DNA of 9,813 nucleotides from Leclercia sp. UBA7405 (GCA_002469605.1 DKMV01000332.1:1-9813), one strand, 5' to 3'. Counted from the first letter of the stretch, positions 1 to 5,681 are shown. Numbers and translations: made by a program. The notes: generated from the letters alone by a model not told the origin.

Positions 1-965
1 CCGGAGACGCTGAACATCGCCATATTATTCAGATTGGAGATGCCCTTAACCGGCAGGCCGTCTTCATCGCTACTGGCGCCAATCAGCGTGCCCGGCGCCT
101 GCGGGTTACCGGTATTTTTAATCAGACAGGGGATCTGGAACTGGGCAATCGGCGAGATGGTGCGCGGGTGAAGCACTTTGGCACCAAAGTAGGAGAGCTC
201 CATCGCCTCCTGGTAAGACATCGACTTCAGCAGACGTGCATCCGGCACCTGGCGCGGGTCGCAGGTATAAACGCCATCGACGTCGGTCCAGATTTCACAG
301 CAGTCGGCGCGCAGACAGGCGGCCAGCACGGCGGCGGAGTAGTCGGAGCCGTTACGGCCCAGCACTACCAGCTCGCCTTTTTCATTTCCGGCGGTAAAGC
401 CCGCCATCAGGATCATATGGTCAGCAGGAATTTTCCCTGCCGCGATGCGACGGGTTGATTCGGCAATATCAACGGTAGATTCGAGGTAATGGCCTACGGC
501 GAGCAGTTTTTCCACCGGATCGATCACGGTGACGTTATGGCCGCGCGCTTCCAAAAGGCCCGCCATAATAGCAATAGAGAGTTTTTCGCCACGGCAGATC
601 AGCGCCGCGTTGATGCTGTCAGGGCACTGCCCCAACAGGCTGATACCGTGCAGAACGTGTTTAATCTGGGCGAACTCTTGCTCGACGACAGCTTTCAGCT
701 GGGCAAGCGGGAAACCGGGCTGTGCATCGGCAAGCCCCTGCAGCAGATCGGCAAAAATACGTTCGGCGTCGCTGATGTTCGGAACTGCATCCTGGCCCCC
801 GATGGTTTTTTCAATCATCGCCACCAGGTGGTTGGTAATCTTTGCCGGGGCAGAGAGCACGGTTGCTACCTGCCCCTGTCTGGCATTACTTTCCAGGATA
901 TCGGCAACCCGCAGAAAACGTTCTGCATTTGCCACTGATGTACCGCCGAACTTCAACACTCGCAT
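1..965 (-). CDS. thrA: Aspartokinase I-homoserine dehydrogenase I, N-terminal part (truncated by window edge)
   Basis: Bifunctional cytoplasmic enzyme that phosphorylates L-aspartate (first step of the aspartate pathway) and, through a C-terminal domain not in this window, reduces aspartate semialdehyde to homoserine. About 321 codons are present of roughly 820 in E. coli. Translation begins [23 protein letters not shown] at residues 5-10 is the aspartokinase nucleotide-binding motif. Further along are the conserved segments [20 protein letters not shown] and [13 protein letters not shown], typical of the amino-acid kinase fold. The visible part ends near the start of the regulatory ACT region. 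The ATG at 965-963 is supported by a Shine-Dalgarno TGAGG about 8 bases upstream and by the conserved N-terminus. The thr leader and attenuator lie directly upstream, so expression is controlled by threonine and isoleucine supply. thrB and thrC would be expected beyond the left edge. No frameshift is seen. Confidence 0.97.
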   Translation of the reverse strand, partial: MRVLKFGGTSVANAERFLRVADILESNARQGQVATVLSAPAKITNHLVAMIEKTIGGQDAVPNISDAERIFADLLQGLADAQPGFPLAQLKAVVEQEFAQIKHVLHGISLLGQCPDSINAALICRGEKLSIAIMAGLLEARGHNVTVIDPVEKLLAVGHYLESTVDIAESTRRIAAGKIPADHMILMAGFTAGNEKGELVVLGRNGSDYSAAVLAACLRADCCEIWTDVDGVYTCDPRQVPDARLLKSMSYQEAMELSYFGAKVLHPRTISPIAQFQIPCLIKNTGNPQAPGTLIGASSDEDGLPVKGISNLNNMAMFSVS

Positions 966-990
966 GGTATTACCTCATAATCTTTAGCCG

Positions 991-1023
991 AAAAAAAAGC
1001 CCGCACTGTTCAGGTGCGGGCTT
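991..1023 (-). terminator. thr operon attenuator (rho-independent terminator)
   Basis: On the minus strand an 8-bp GC-rich stem (GCCCGCAC, 1021-1014, paired with GTGCGGGC, 1006-999) encloses a 7-base loop and is followed by eight U residues (991-998). An A-U extension lengthens the stem at its base. It sits between thrL and thrA, exactly where the thr attenuator of enteric bacteria lies. When the leader peptide is translated without delay it should stop transcription before thrA. Confidence 0.95.
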
Positions 1024-1055
1024 TTTTCTGTTTTTCCTGTACGCGTCAGCCCGCA
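1015..1055 (-). promoter_or_regulatory. thr leader antiterminator pairing
   Basis: The last codons and stop of thrL contain TGCGGGCT (minus strand, 1055-1048). It is perfectly complementary to AGCCCGCA (1022-1015), the 5' arm of the attenuator stem. The two pairings are mutually exclusive. A ribosome stalled in the Thr/Ile codons upstream would leave 1055-1048 free to pair and block the terminator, whereas a ribosome reaching the stop codon would cover it. The complementarity is read directly; the mechanism is that of the enteric thr attenuator. Confidence 0.8.
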
Positions 1056-1114
1056 TCCTTACCGGTGGTAATGATGGTGGTTGTAGTAATGGTGGTGATG
1101 CTGATGCGTTTCAT
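1046..1114 (-). CDS. thrL: thr operon leader peptide
   Basis: A 22-codon ORF ending in TGA at 1048-1046. The peptide starts MKRIS and ends TGKDAG. Residues 4-17 contain 13 Thr or Ile codons out of 14 (8 Thr and 5 Ile in total). E. coli ThrL is 21 residues, with 8 Thr and, as I recall it, 4 Ile. The peptide has no function beyond its translation: ribosome stalling at scarce Thr-tRNA or Ile-tRNA selects the antiterminator over the attenuator and lets transcription enter thrA. Its start is set by the conserved ACAACATCC-ATG context. The gene is complete and in the expected place 80 bases upstream of thrA. Confidence 0.95.
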   Translation of the reverse strand: MKRISITTITTTTIITTGKDAG

Positions 1115-1156
1115 GGATGTTGTGTACTCTGTCATTATTATCTGTCTGTGCTGTAT

Positions 1157-1192
1157 CTCTATACGGTTAAAGTATCCGGCCGGCTAAGTCAA
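1157..1192 (-). promoter_or_regulatory. Promoter of the thr operon
   Basis: Minus-strand TTGACT at 1192-1187 matches the -35 element upstream of thrL in E. coli. The conserved blocks TACTTTAACC and TATAG follow toward thrL. The likeliest -10 at proper spacing is the TTAACC region (1170-1165, 16 bases after the -35), although TATAGA (1162-1157) looks better by sequence but is too far. The spacer carries a GC-rich palindrome, CCGGCCGG, where E. coli is AT-rich. The -35 call is firm; the exact -10 is not. Confidence 0.7.
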
Positions 1193-1325
1193 CGAATTTC
1201 TGTTTTTAGCCCGTCGCGGCCATTTTTCACGTCGCGCTGCCTGAGGTTTTATTTCATTCCAGATCGAACCGAAACAGCCCCACAAACCGGATGTTTTAAC
1301 CATAACAAAAAGTGATGACAGAACA

Positions 1326-2012
1326 TTACTCTGCCAGCTTTTTTTCAATATCGTGTAGCAACTGGTGCAGCATGGCGGTGTCTCGCTGCTCCAGCAGGCC
1401 GATTCGCTGCTGCAGCCAGTCGACCATTTTCTGGTCGTCAGCCACCCCCAGGGTCGACAGCAGACGTTCGGTACGCGCCCGAAGCGCCGCCAGCTGGTTT
1501 TCATCGGCTGCGGCCCGGGTCACAGGGGCAATTTGCATTAAGGATGCTAATTGATAGCAGTAAACCATCACCGCCTGGCCTAAATTGAGGGAAGGATAAT
1601 CCGCCACCATAGGCACGCCGGTCAACACGTCGGCGAGGGCCAGCTCTTCGTTTGTGAGACCAGAATCTTCACGGCCAAATACAATTGCCGCTTTCGTTAA
1701 CCACTGGCTTTTCTCTTTCAGAATCGGCAGCAATTCTTCAGGCGTGGCGTAGTAATGAAACTTCGCCCGACTGCGGGCGGTGGTAGCGACGGTGAAAGAA
1801 ATATCCGCTAACGCAGCCTCAAGCGTATCGTAAGTGCTTATATTATCGATAATATCTCCCGAACCGTGCGCTACCCGCCGGGCACCGGCTTCAAGATGTG
1901 CCTCGCTGGCGACGATGCGCAGATCGGTAAATCCCATGGTCTTCATAGCGCGTGCGGCGGCGCCGATATTTTCCGCTCTTGCCGGTGCGACCAGCACGAT
2001 AGACAGATGCAT
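1326..2012 (-). CDS. yjtD: SPOUT-family tRNA/rRNA methyltransferase (YjtD/LasT)
   Basis: A 228-residue protein, the same length as E. coli YjtD (also called LasT), of the TrmH/SpoU class of S-adenosylmethionine-dependent RNA 2'-O-methyltransferases. These have a trefoil-knot fold. The three family motifs are visible: NIGAAARAMKTMGF at residues 15-28 (motif 1, with the conserved N and R), FGREDSGLTNEE at 112-123 (motif 2), and YPSLNLGQAV at 139-148 (motif 3, cofactor site). It resembles TrmJ, which modifies position 32 of tRNA, but the substrate of this paralogue is not established. The C-terminal helical region (about 160-228) ends LLHDIEKKLAE. It is co-oriented with the thr operon, 211 bases upstream of thrL, and no clear terminator lies between them. 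The start is the ATG at 2012-2010 with a weak AAGAGAA ribosome site. Confidence 0.93.
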   Translation of the reverse strand: MHLSIVLVAPARAENIGAAARAMKTMGFTDLRIVASEAHLEAGARRVAHGSGDIIDNISTYDTLEAALADISFTVATTARSRAKFHYYATPEELLPILKEKSQWLTKAAIVFGREDSGLTNEELALADVLTGVPMVADYPSLNLGQAVMVYCYQLASLMQIAPVTRAAADENQLAALRARTERLLSTLGVADDQKMVDWLQQRIGLLEQRDTAMLHQLLHDIEKKLAE

Positions 2013-2048
2013 TTTTGTTCTCTTTTTAGACAGTTAGCAGATAAAAAT

Positions 2049-2062
2049 GTGATGCACATCAA
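2049..2062. promoter_or_regulatory. Candidate FNR box, distal arcA control region
   Basis: GTGATGCACATCAA matches the FNR palindrome TTGAT-N4-ATCAA at 9 of 10 positions. It is centred at about 2055.5. A possible -10 (TACAAA, 2083-2088) on the plus strand predicts a start near 2095, which puts the box close to -40, the class II activating position. It therefore fits an anaerobically activated distal arcA promoter. The box is also only about 37 bases from the yjtD start codon and could affect that gene. It resembles a CRP site only on one half. This is sequence inference only. Confidence 0.55.
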
Positions 2063-2082
2063 CATATTACGCAGCGCGAATT

Positions 2083-2088
2083 TACAAA
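2083..2088 (+). promoter_or_regulatory. Candidate FNR-dependent -10 element for arcA
   Basis: TACAAA shares 4 of 6 bases with the sigma-70 -10 consensus. It lies at the right distance from the FNR-like box at 2049-2062 for class II activation. A transcript from here would give arcA a leader of more than 500 bases. E. coli arcA is known to have several promoters, with an FNR-dependent one upstream of the others. This element alone is weak; the spacing is the main support. Confidence 0.4.
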
Positions 2089-2157
2089 ATTGCAACAGAA
2101 ATCACCGAAATAACGTTCCATAACAAATTAAAAAAGCTAAACTGTTTCCTTAATAAA

Positions 2158-2182
2158 CTTCCACAGACTATGTTAATGGAAG
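2158..2182 (+). repeat. Small inverted repeat ahead of the 26-codon ORF
   Basis: CTTCCA (2158-2163) and TGGAAG (2177-2182) are perfect complements separated by 13 bases. In RNA they could form a 6-bp hairpin whose 3' arm contains the GGAAG ribosome-site candidate of the ORF starting at 2195. The stem is short and its stability is modest. Confidence 0.4.
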
Positions 2183-2194
2183 CGGGTTATCCTT

Positions 2195-2275
2195 ATGTTT
2201 ATCAATGATATTACCCGTTCTGAAAGCCCTTGTGCATTGGATTCGTTTCGTTTATCTATTAATCTGCGCAACTAG
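2195..2275 (+). CDS. Possible 26-residue ORF in the arcA leader (hypothetical)
   Basis: An ATG-initiated ORF of 26 codons ending in TAG. The peptide begins MFINDITRSESP and ends LSINLRN; I do not recognise it. A purine-rich AGCGGG (2181-2186) lies 8 bases before the ATG and GGAAG (2178-2182) 12 bases before. The GGAAG falls in the 3' arm of a small inverted repeat. It would be carried on any arcA transcript made from the distal promoter and would end about 370 bases before arcA. It has no transmembrane segment or signal peptide. An ORF this short in AT-rich DNA can arise by chance, so conservation is the deciding test. Confidence 0.25.
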   Translation: MFINDITRSESPCALDSFRLSINLRN

Positions 2276-2342
2276 TTGGTTTATTGAAAATTTGTGACAA
2301 AGGCTAGCAAACCGCTACGAGGATTTCATCAGACTGTTAACG

Positions 2343-2351
2343 TGCTACAAT
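2343..2351 (+). promoter_or_regulatory. Extended -10 promoter candidate for arcA
   Basis: TGCTACAAT is a TGn-extended -10 with 5 of 6 matches to TATAAT. It predicts a start near 2358 and an arcA leader of about 290 bases. There is no good -35 at 16-18 bases, as is common for extended -10 promoters. The predicted start falls within the FNR-like box at 2357-2370, so FNR binding there would be expected to block this promoter. Confidence 0.45.
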
Positions 2352-2356
2352 TGAAC

Positions 2357-2370
2357 TTGATATATGTCAA
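2357..2370. promoter_or_regulatory. Candidate FNR box, proximal arcA control region
   Basis: TTGATATATGTCAA matches TTGAT-N4-ATCAA at 9 of 10 positions. A downstream -10 candidate TAAAAT (2424-2429, 5 of 6) predicts a start near 2436, placing the box at about -72, one of the face-of-helix positions used by class I FNR activation. E. coli arcA is known to be activated anaerobically by FNR; this is the better of the two FNR-like palindromes in the region by half-site quality. Binding is inferred. Confidence 0.6.
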
Positions 2371-2411
2371 CGAAGCGTAGTTTTATTGGGTGTCCGGTGT
2401 CACTTAGCCTG

Positions 2412-2552
2412 TTATGTTGCTGTTAAAATGGTTAGGATGACAGCCGTTTTTGACACTGTCGGGTCCAGAGGGAAAGTGCCCACGACCAAGCTAATGATGT
2501 TGTTGACGTTGATGGAAAGTGCATCAAGAACGCAATTACGTACTTTAGTCAC
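2412..2552 (-). CDS. yjjY: Small protein YjjY, within the arcA leader on the opposite strand
   Basis: A 46-residue ORF that I recognise as YjjY. Residues after the start read TKVRNCVLDALSINVNN, and the C-terminal half includes TVSKTAVILTILTAT before TAA. Length and sequence match the E. coli small protein of unknown function at the same place, between arcA and yjtD. The start codon here is GTG (2552-2550). I see no ATG alternative in frame: the nearest upstream ATG is in another frame and stops at once. There is no obvious Shine-Dalgarno. The C-terminal half is moderately hydrophobic (AVILTILTA) but too short to call a membrane segment with confidence. It lies wholly antisense to the leader of arcA mRNA, so sequence conservation here could reflect either the peptide or arcA regulation. 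Confidence 0.7.
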   Translation of the reverse strand: MTKVRNCVLDALSINVNNIISLVVGTFPLDPTVSKTAVILTILTAT

Positions 2553-2647
2553 GTTACGCCGGTCATGTTAATTTGCGACATGTATCAGGCAGGTCAGGGA
2601 CTTTTGTACTTCCTGTTTCGATTTAGTTGGCAATTTAGGTAGCAAAC

Positions 2648-3364
2648 ATGCAGACCCCGCACATTCTTATCGTTGAAGACGAGTTGGTAACACGCAACAC
2701 GTTGAAGAGCATTTTCGAAGCAGAAGGCTACGATGTCTTTGAAGCGACCGATGGCGCAGAGATGCATCAAATCCTTTCTGAAAATGATATCAACCTGGTC
2801 ATAATGGATATTAACCTGCCCGGGAAAAACGGTCTTCTGCTGGCGCGCGAACTGCGTGAGCAGGCGAACGTGGCCTTAATGTTCCTGACTGGTCGCGACA
2901 ACGAAGTGGATAAAATTCTCGGCCTGGAAATCGGCGCGGATGATTACATCACCAAACCCTTTAATCCACGCGAGCTGACCATTCGTGCACGCAACCTGCT
3001 TTCCCGTACCATGAACCTGGGCACGGTCAGCGAAGAGCGCCGTAGCGTAGAGAGCTACAAGTTCAACGGCTGGGAACTGGACATTAATAGCCGTTCTCTG
3101 GTGAGCCCGAATGGCGATCAGTACAAACTGCCGCGCAGCGAGTTCCGCGCCATGCTGCACTTCTGCGAAAATCCGGGCAAAATTCAGTCCCGCGCAGAGC
3201 TGCTGAAGAAAATGACCGGCCGTGAGCTTAAGCCGCACGACCGTACCGTTGATGTCACCATTCGTCGTATTCGTAAGCACTTCGAATCCACGCCGGATAC
3301 CCCGGAAATCATCGCCACTATCCACGGTGAAGGCTACCGTTTCTGCGGTGATTTGCAGGAATAA
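2648..3364 (+). CDS. arcA: Two-component response regulator ArcA
   Basis: A 238-residue OmpR/PhoB-family regulator, full length and nearly identical to E. coli ArcA. The receiver domain (1-120) has the acidic pair E10/D11, phospho-acceptor D54 in [10 protein letters not shown]81 and K103 (ITKPFNP). The winged-helix DNA-binding domain (about 130-238) includes [20 protein letters not shown] and RRIRKHFE, with the recognition-helix region followed by the wing GEGYRF. Phosphorylated by the quinone-sensing kinase ArcB under low oxygen, it represses aerobic respiratory and TCA genes and activates some fermentative ones. It starts at the ATG with AGGT 8 bases upstream. It is convergent with creA across a shared terminator. 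Regulation by FNR is suggested by two upstream palindromes. Confidence 0.98.
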   Translation: MQTPHILIVEDELVTRNTLKSIFEAEGYDVFEATDGAEMHQILSENDINLVIMDINLPGKNGLLLARELREQANVALMFLTGRDNEVDKILGLEIGADDYITKPFNPRELTIRARNLLSRTMNLGTVSEERRSVESYKFNGWELDINSRSLVSPNGDQYKLPRSEFRAMLHFCENPGKIQSRAELLKKMTGRELKPHDRTVDVTIRRIRKHFESTPDTPEIIATIHGEGYRFCGDLQE

Positions 3365-3381
3365 TCCAGCAAGCAGACGTT

Positions 3382-3411
3382 AAAAACGGCGCATAGTGCG
3401 CCGTTTTTTTT
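3382..3411. terminator. Bidirectional rho-independent terminator between arcA and creA
   Basis: CGGCGCA (3387-3393) and TGCGCCG (3397-3403) form a perfect 7-bp stem with a 3-base loop (TAG). It is flanked by five A on the left and eight T on the right, so the hairpin has a U-tract in both transcripts. It begins 17 bases after the arcA stop and lies 24 bases past the creA stop, and should serve both convergent genes. Confidence 0.93.
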
Positions 3412-3434
3412 GGCTGCTGCCTCGCTTTTGCAGA

Positions 3435-3905
3435 TTAATGCCACGGCATTATGGGTACCGCGCTGAGCGCGTTTTTCGGCGATCCTTCCACCACCTTATC
3501 TGAGTAAGCCAGGTAGGCTAAGGTGTTGCGCTTAGCGTCATAGAAACGTACAACCTGCAGTTTCTTGAATACCAGCGAGGTCCGTTTCTGGAAGACAACC
3601 TCACCCTCGGTTTTGCCGTTTTTGATCTTATCGCTCAGCTCAATCGGCCCCACCTGCTGACAGGAGATGGCCGCATCGGAGGTATCTTCCGCCAGCCCTA
3701 ACCCACCCTTGATACCGCCCGTCTTGGCCCGGCTGATGTAGCAGGTCACATTTTTGACATCCGGATCGTCAAAGGCCTCGACCACGATTTTATGGTCCGG
3801 ACCAAACACTTTAAACACCGTATCTACCGAGCCAATCTGCTCGGCCTGTGCAGCCTGTCCGGCGCTAAAAAGAAGGGCGGCGACCATTAATAGCTTATAT
3901 TTCAT
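3435..3905 (-). CDS. creA: Periplasmic/secreted protein CreA of unknown function
   Basis: A 156-residue protein that closely matches E. coli CreA. A typical Sec signal peptide is visible: MKYK, a hydrophobic stretch [12 protein letters not shown], and a likely cleavage site after AQA at about residue 21. The mature part carries the family's conserved segments, such as [52 protein letters not shown] and [16 protein letters not shown]. Two cysteines (in NVTCYIS and AISCQQ) could form a disulfide in the periplasm. Its biochemical role is not known. In E. coli it heads creABCD, but here it stands alone: the next gene after its stop is convergent arcA and no creB, creC or creD is present. It is divergent from rob across 213 bases. 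Confidence 0.95.
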   Translation of the reverse strand: MKYKLLMVAALLFSAGQAAQAEQIGSVDTVFKVFGPDHKIVVEAFDDPDVKNVTCYISRAKTGGIKGGLGLAEDTSDAAISCQQVGPIELSDKIKNGKTEGEVVFQKRTSLVFKKLQVVRFYDAKRNTLAYLAYSDKVVEGSPKNALSAVPIMPWH

Positions 3906-4059
3906 ATTGTTACCATATTTTAAAATTGCACTGCGTCATTATTCAGCAAGCGAAGCGAAAAAGGTAGCAGGATCACAGGATTAGAAAATATACCTCTCCT
4001 GCAGGCGATAAAACGCATTTATGCGCAAAAAAAACACTCAATGCTAAAACATCAAAAAA

Positions 4060-4068
4060 TGCTATTAT
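4060..4068 (+). promoter_or_regulatory. Extended -10 promoter candidate for rob
   Basis: TGCTATTAT combines a TGn extension with a 5 of 6 -10 match (TATTAT). It predicts a start near 4075 and a 44-base leader. No strong -35 is found. A near repeat AATGCTA occurs at 4040-4046 and again at 4059-4065, overlapping the -10. Rob, MarA and SoxS are known to act at the E. coli rob promoter, but I find no convincing full marbox here. Confidence 0.55.
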
Positions 4069-4118
4069 CCGCTAACCTGTTTGCAGGGCTCTTGCTGTTT
4101 TAAGGATGAGGATAGTAT

Positions 4119-4988
4119 ATGGATCAGGCTGGAATTATTCGCGATCTGCTTACCTGGCTGGAAGGCCACCTGGATCAGCCTTTGTCACTCGATAACGTGG
4201 CGGCAAAAGCGGGATATTCCAAGTGGCATTTACAACGGATGTTTAAAGATGTCACGGGGCACGCCATCGGCGCCTATATCCGTGCACGTCGGCTGTCTAA
4301 ATCCGCCGTGGCGCTTCGCCTTACCGCGCGGCCTATTCTGGATATCGCACTGCAGTATCGCTTCGATTCGCAGCAGACCTTCACGCGCGCGTTTAAAAAG
4401 CAGTTCACGCTCACGCCTGCGCTCTACCGCCGTTCGCCGGACTGGAACTCCTTCGGTATGCGACCGCCGCTGCGTCTGGGCGAATTTACCATGCCGCAGC
4501 ATGAAATGGTGACCCTCCCTGAAACGCATCTTATCGGCACCACCCAGAGCTACTCCTGCTCACTGGAGCAGATCTCGGAGTTCCGCCATCAGATGCGCGT
4601 CCAGTTCTGGCGCGATTTCCTGGCGCATGCGCCAGCGATCCCGCCGCTGCTGTACGGCCTGAATGAAACCCGTCCGAGCCAGGAAAAAGATGATGAGCAG
4701 GAGGTGTTTTATACCACTGCCCTCACGCCGGAAATGGCGAACGGCTATATCCAGGGGGCCAGTCCAGTAGTTCTCGAAGGGGGTGAATATGTCATGTTTA
4801 CCTACGAAGGGCCGGGCACCGGGGTGCAGGACTTTATCCTGACCGTATACGGTACCTGCATGCCGATGCTGAACCTGAATCGTCGCAGAGGGGTGGATAT
4901 TGAGCGTTACTACCCGGCTACCGACGTGAAGCCGGAAGAACGCCCAATCGATCTGCGTTGCGAATACCTGATTCCCGTCCGCCGTTAA
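4119..4988 (+). CDS. rob: AraC-family transcriptional regulator Rob
   Basis: A 289-residue protein with the same length and plan as E. coli Rob. The N-terminal AraC/XylS domain (about 5-110) holds two helix-turn-helix motifs: LDNVAAKAGYSKWHLQRMFK (24-43) and the second around ILDIALQYRFDSQQTFTRAFKK. The C-terminal half (about 120-289) is a GyrI-like ligand-binding domain. Rob activates the mar/sox/rob regulon (acrAB, micF, sodA and others) and in E. coli is switched by bile salts and fatty acids from an aggregated to an active form. The ATG is preceded by GAGGA at 6 bases. Its TAA stop shares bases with the stop of convergent gpmB. Confidence 0.97.
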   Translation: MDQAGIIRDLLTWLEGHLDQPLSLDNVAAKAGYSKWHLQRMFKDVTGHAIGAYIRARRLSKSAVALRLTARPILDIALQYRFDSQQTFTRAFKKQFTLTPALYRRSPDWNSFGMRPPLRLGEFTMPQHEMVTLPETHLIGTTQSYSCSLEQISEFRHQMRVQFWRDFLAHAPAIPPLLYGLNETRPSQEKDDEQEVFYTTALTPEMANGYIQGASPVVLEGGEYVMFTYEGPGTGVQDFILTVYGTCMPMLNLNRRRGVDIERYYPATDVKPEERPIDLRCEYLIPVRR

Positions 4989-5632
4989 CGCTGCAGCTCA
5001 TCCAGCGCAGGGGCATCGAGATGCGAAATGTCCCCTGCCATCTCCACCACCCATCCTGACGCCAGCCACGGACTTTCCTGATAATCAATGCGGGAAAGGG
5101 AGCAGTTGCGCAGACGCAGGCGACGTTCGGCCCAGGCGGGCAGGCCAAGAATGGTGCTCACCAGGCAACCGAGCGCGATGCCGTGACTTACCAGCAACGG
5201 GCGGCTCCCTTCGGGCAGCTTCAGGCACGCGGCCAGCGCCTCGTGCATACGCACGCTCAGCTCCTGCATGGACTCACCGTCAGGAATACGGCCATCTTCG
5301 GTACCGTTTACCAGCGCGCGACGCCAGCTCTCTTCCTCTTCGGTCAGGGAGTCAACATGGCGCTTTTCCAGCACGCCCATGTCCAGCTCGCGCAGACGCG
5401 AATCGAGAATGATATCGCAGCCGCAGACGTCGGCAATAATACGTGCCGTCTGCTGGGTGCGCCCTAAATCACTGGCGATAACGTGGGTGATCCCCAGGTT
5501 TCTGGCACGCTCTGCTACTTGCTTCGCCTGCTCCTCGCCTTTAGCGGTGAGAGGACTGTCTGACTGGCCCTGAATACGTCGCTCGGCGTTCCACTGCGTT
5601 TCACCGTGGCGAACAAGGTAAACCTGTAACAT
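4985..5632 (-). CDS. gpmB: Phosphoglycerate mutase-like phosphatase GpmB
   Basis: A 215-residue histidine-phosphatase-superfamily protein, equal in length to E. coli GpmB (YtjC). The catalytic RHG is at residues 8-10 (LVRHGETQWNAE), with H9 as the phospho-accepting histidine. R58 (SDLGRTQQTA), E82 and H150 (LLVSHGIALG) complete the active site. It was named as a phosphoglycerate mutase by homology, but its main reaction is uncertain and phosphatase activity is likely. The reading frame is open for 29 more codons upstream, but I chose the ATG at 5632 because MLQVYLVRHGETQW is the family N-terminus and GGA lies 7 bases before it; the longer form would overlap yjjX. Its stop overlaps that of rob by four bases. 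Confidence 0.95.
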   Translation of the reverse strand: MLQVYLVRHGETQWNAERRIQGQSDSPLTAKGEEQAKQVAERARNLGITHVIASDLGRTQQTARIIADVCGCDIILDSRLRELDMGVLEKRHVDSLTEEEESWRRALVNGTEDGRIPDGESMQELSVRMHEALAACLKLPEGSRPLLVSHGIALGCLVSTILGLPAWAERRLRLRNCSLSRIDYQESPWLASGWVVEMAGDISHLDAPALDELQR

Positions 5633-5642
5633 GTTATTTTCC

Positions 5643-5669
5643 GTTATACTGCGATGAATTTTTTGTAAA
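5643..5669 (-). promoter_or_regulatory. Candidate promoter of gpmB
   Basis: On the minus strand TTTACA (5669-5664) and TATAAC (5648-5643), each 5 of 6 to consensus, are separated by 15 bases, shorter than ideal. They lie just upstream of the gpmB ribosome site. A plus-strand TATACT (5645-5650), possibly the -10 of yjjX, overlaps the same bases, so the two divergent genes may compete for RNA polymerase. Confidence 0.4.
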
Positions 5670-5681
5670 TCGAGCTTAATT

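Noticed and set aside
168..987. Two or three overlapping plus-strand open frames
   Set aside because: All are antisense to thrA, which is clearly the coding frame from its aspartokinase motifs and leader.
842..1315. Plus-strand frame of 157 codons crossing the thr leader
   Set aside because: It runs through the antisense of thrA, the attenuator, thrL and the thr promoter, all of which have better explanations.
1184..1504. Minus-strand frame of 106 codons overlapping the 3' end of yjtD
   Set aside because: It is out of frame with the conserved YjtD C-terminus and extends through the thr promoter; no recognisable product.
2450..2455. Perfect -35 hexamer TTGACA upstream of arcA
   Set aside because: No acceptable -10 lies 16-18 bases downstream (AAAGTG region), so I do not call a promoter.
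2386..2571. Plus-strand frame of 61 codons upstream of arcA
   Set aside because: It is the antisense of yjjY and has no plausible ribosome site; the minus-strand frame is the one I recognise.
2876..3325. Minus-strand frame of 149 codons
   Set aside because: It is antisense to arcA, which is almost fully conserved on the plus strand.
3920..3945. Possible marbox (ATTGCAC...) between creA and rob
   Set aside because: Only the GCAC core half matches; the remaining consensus positions fail.
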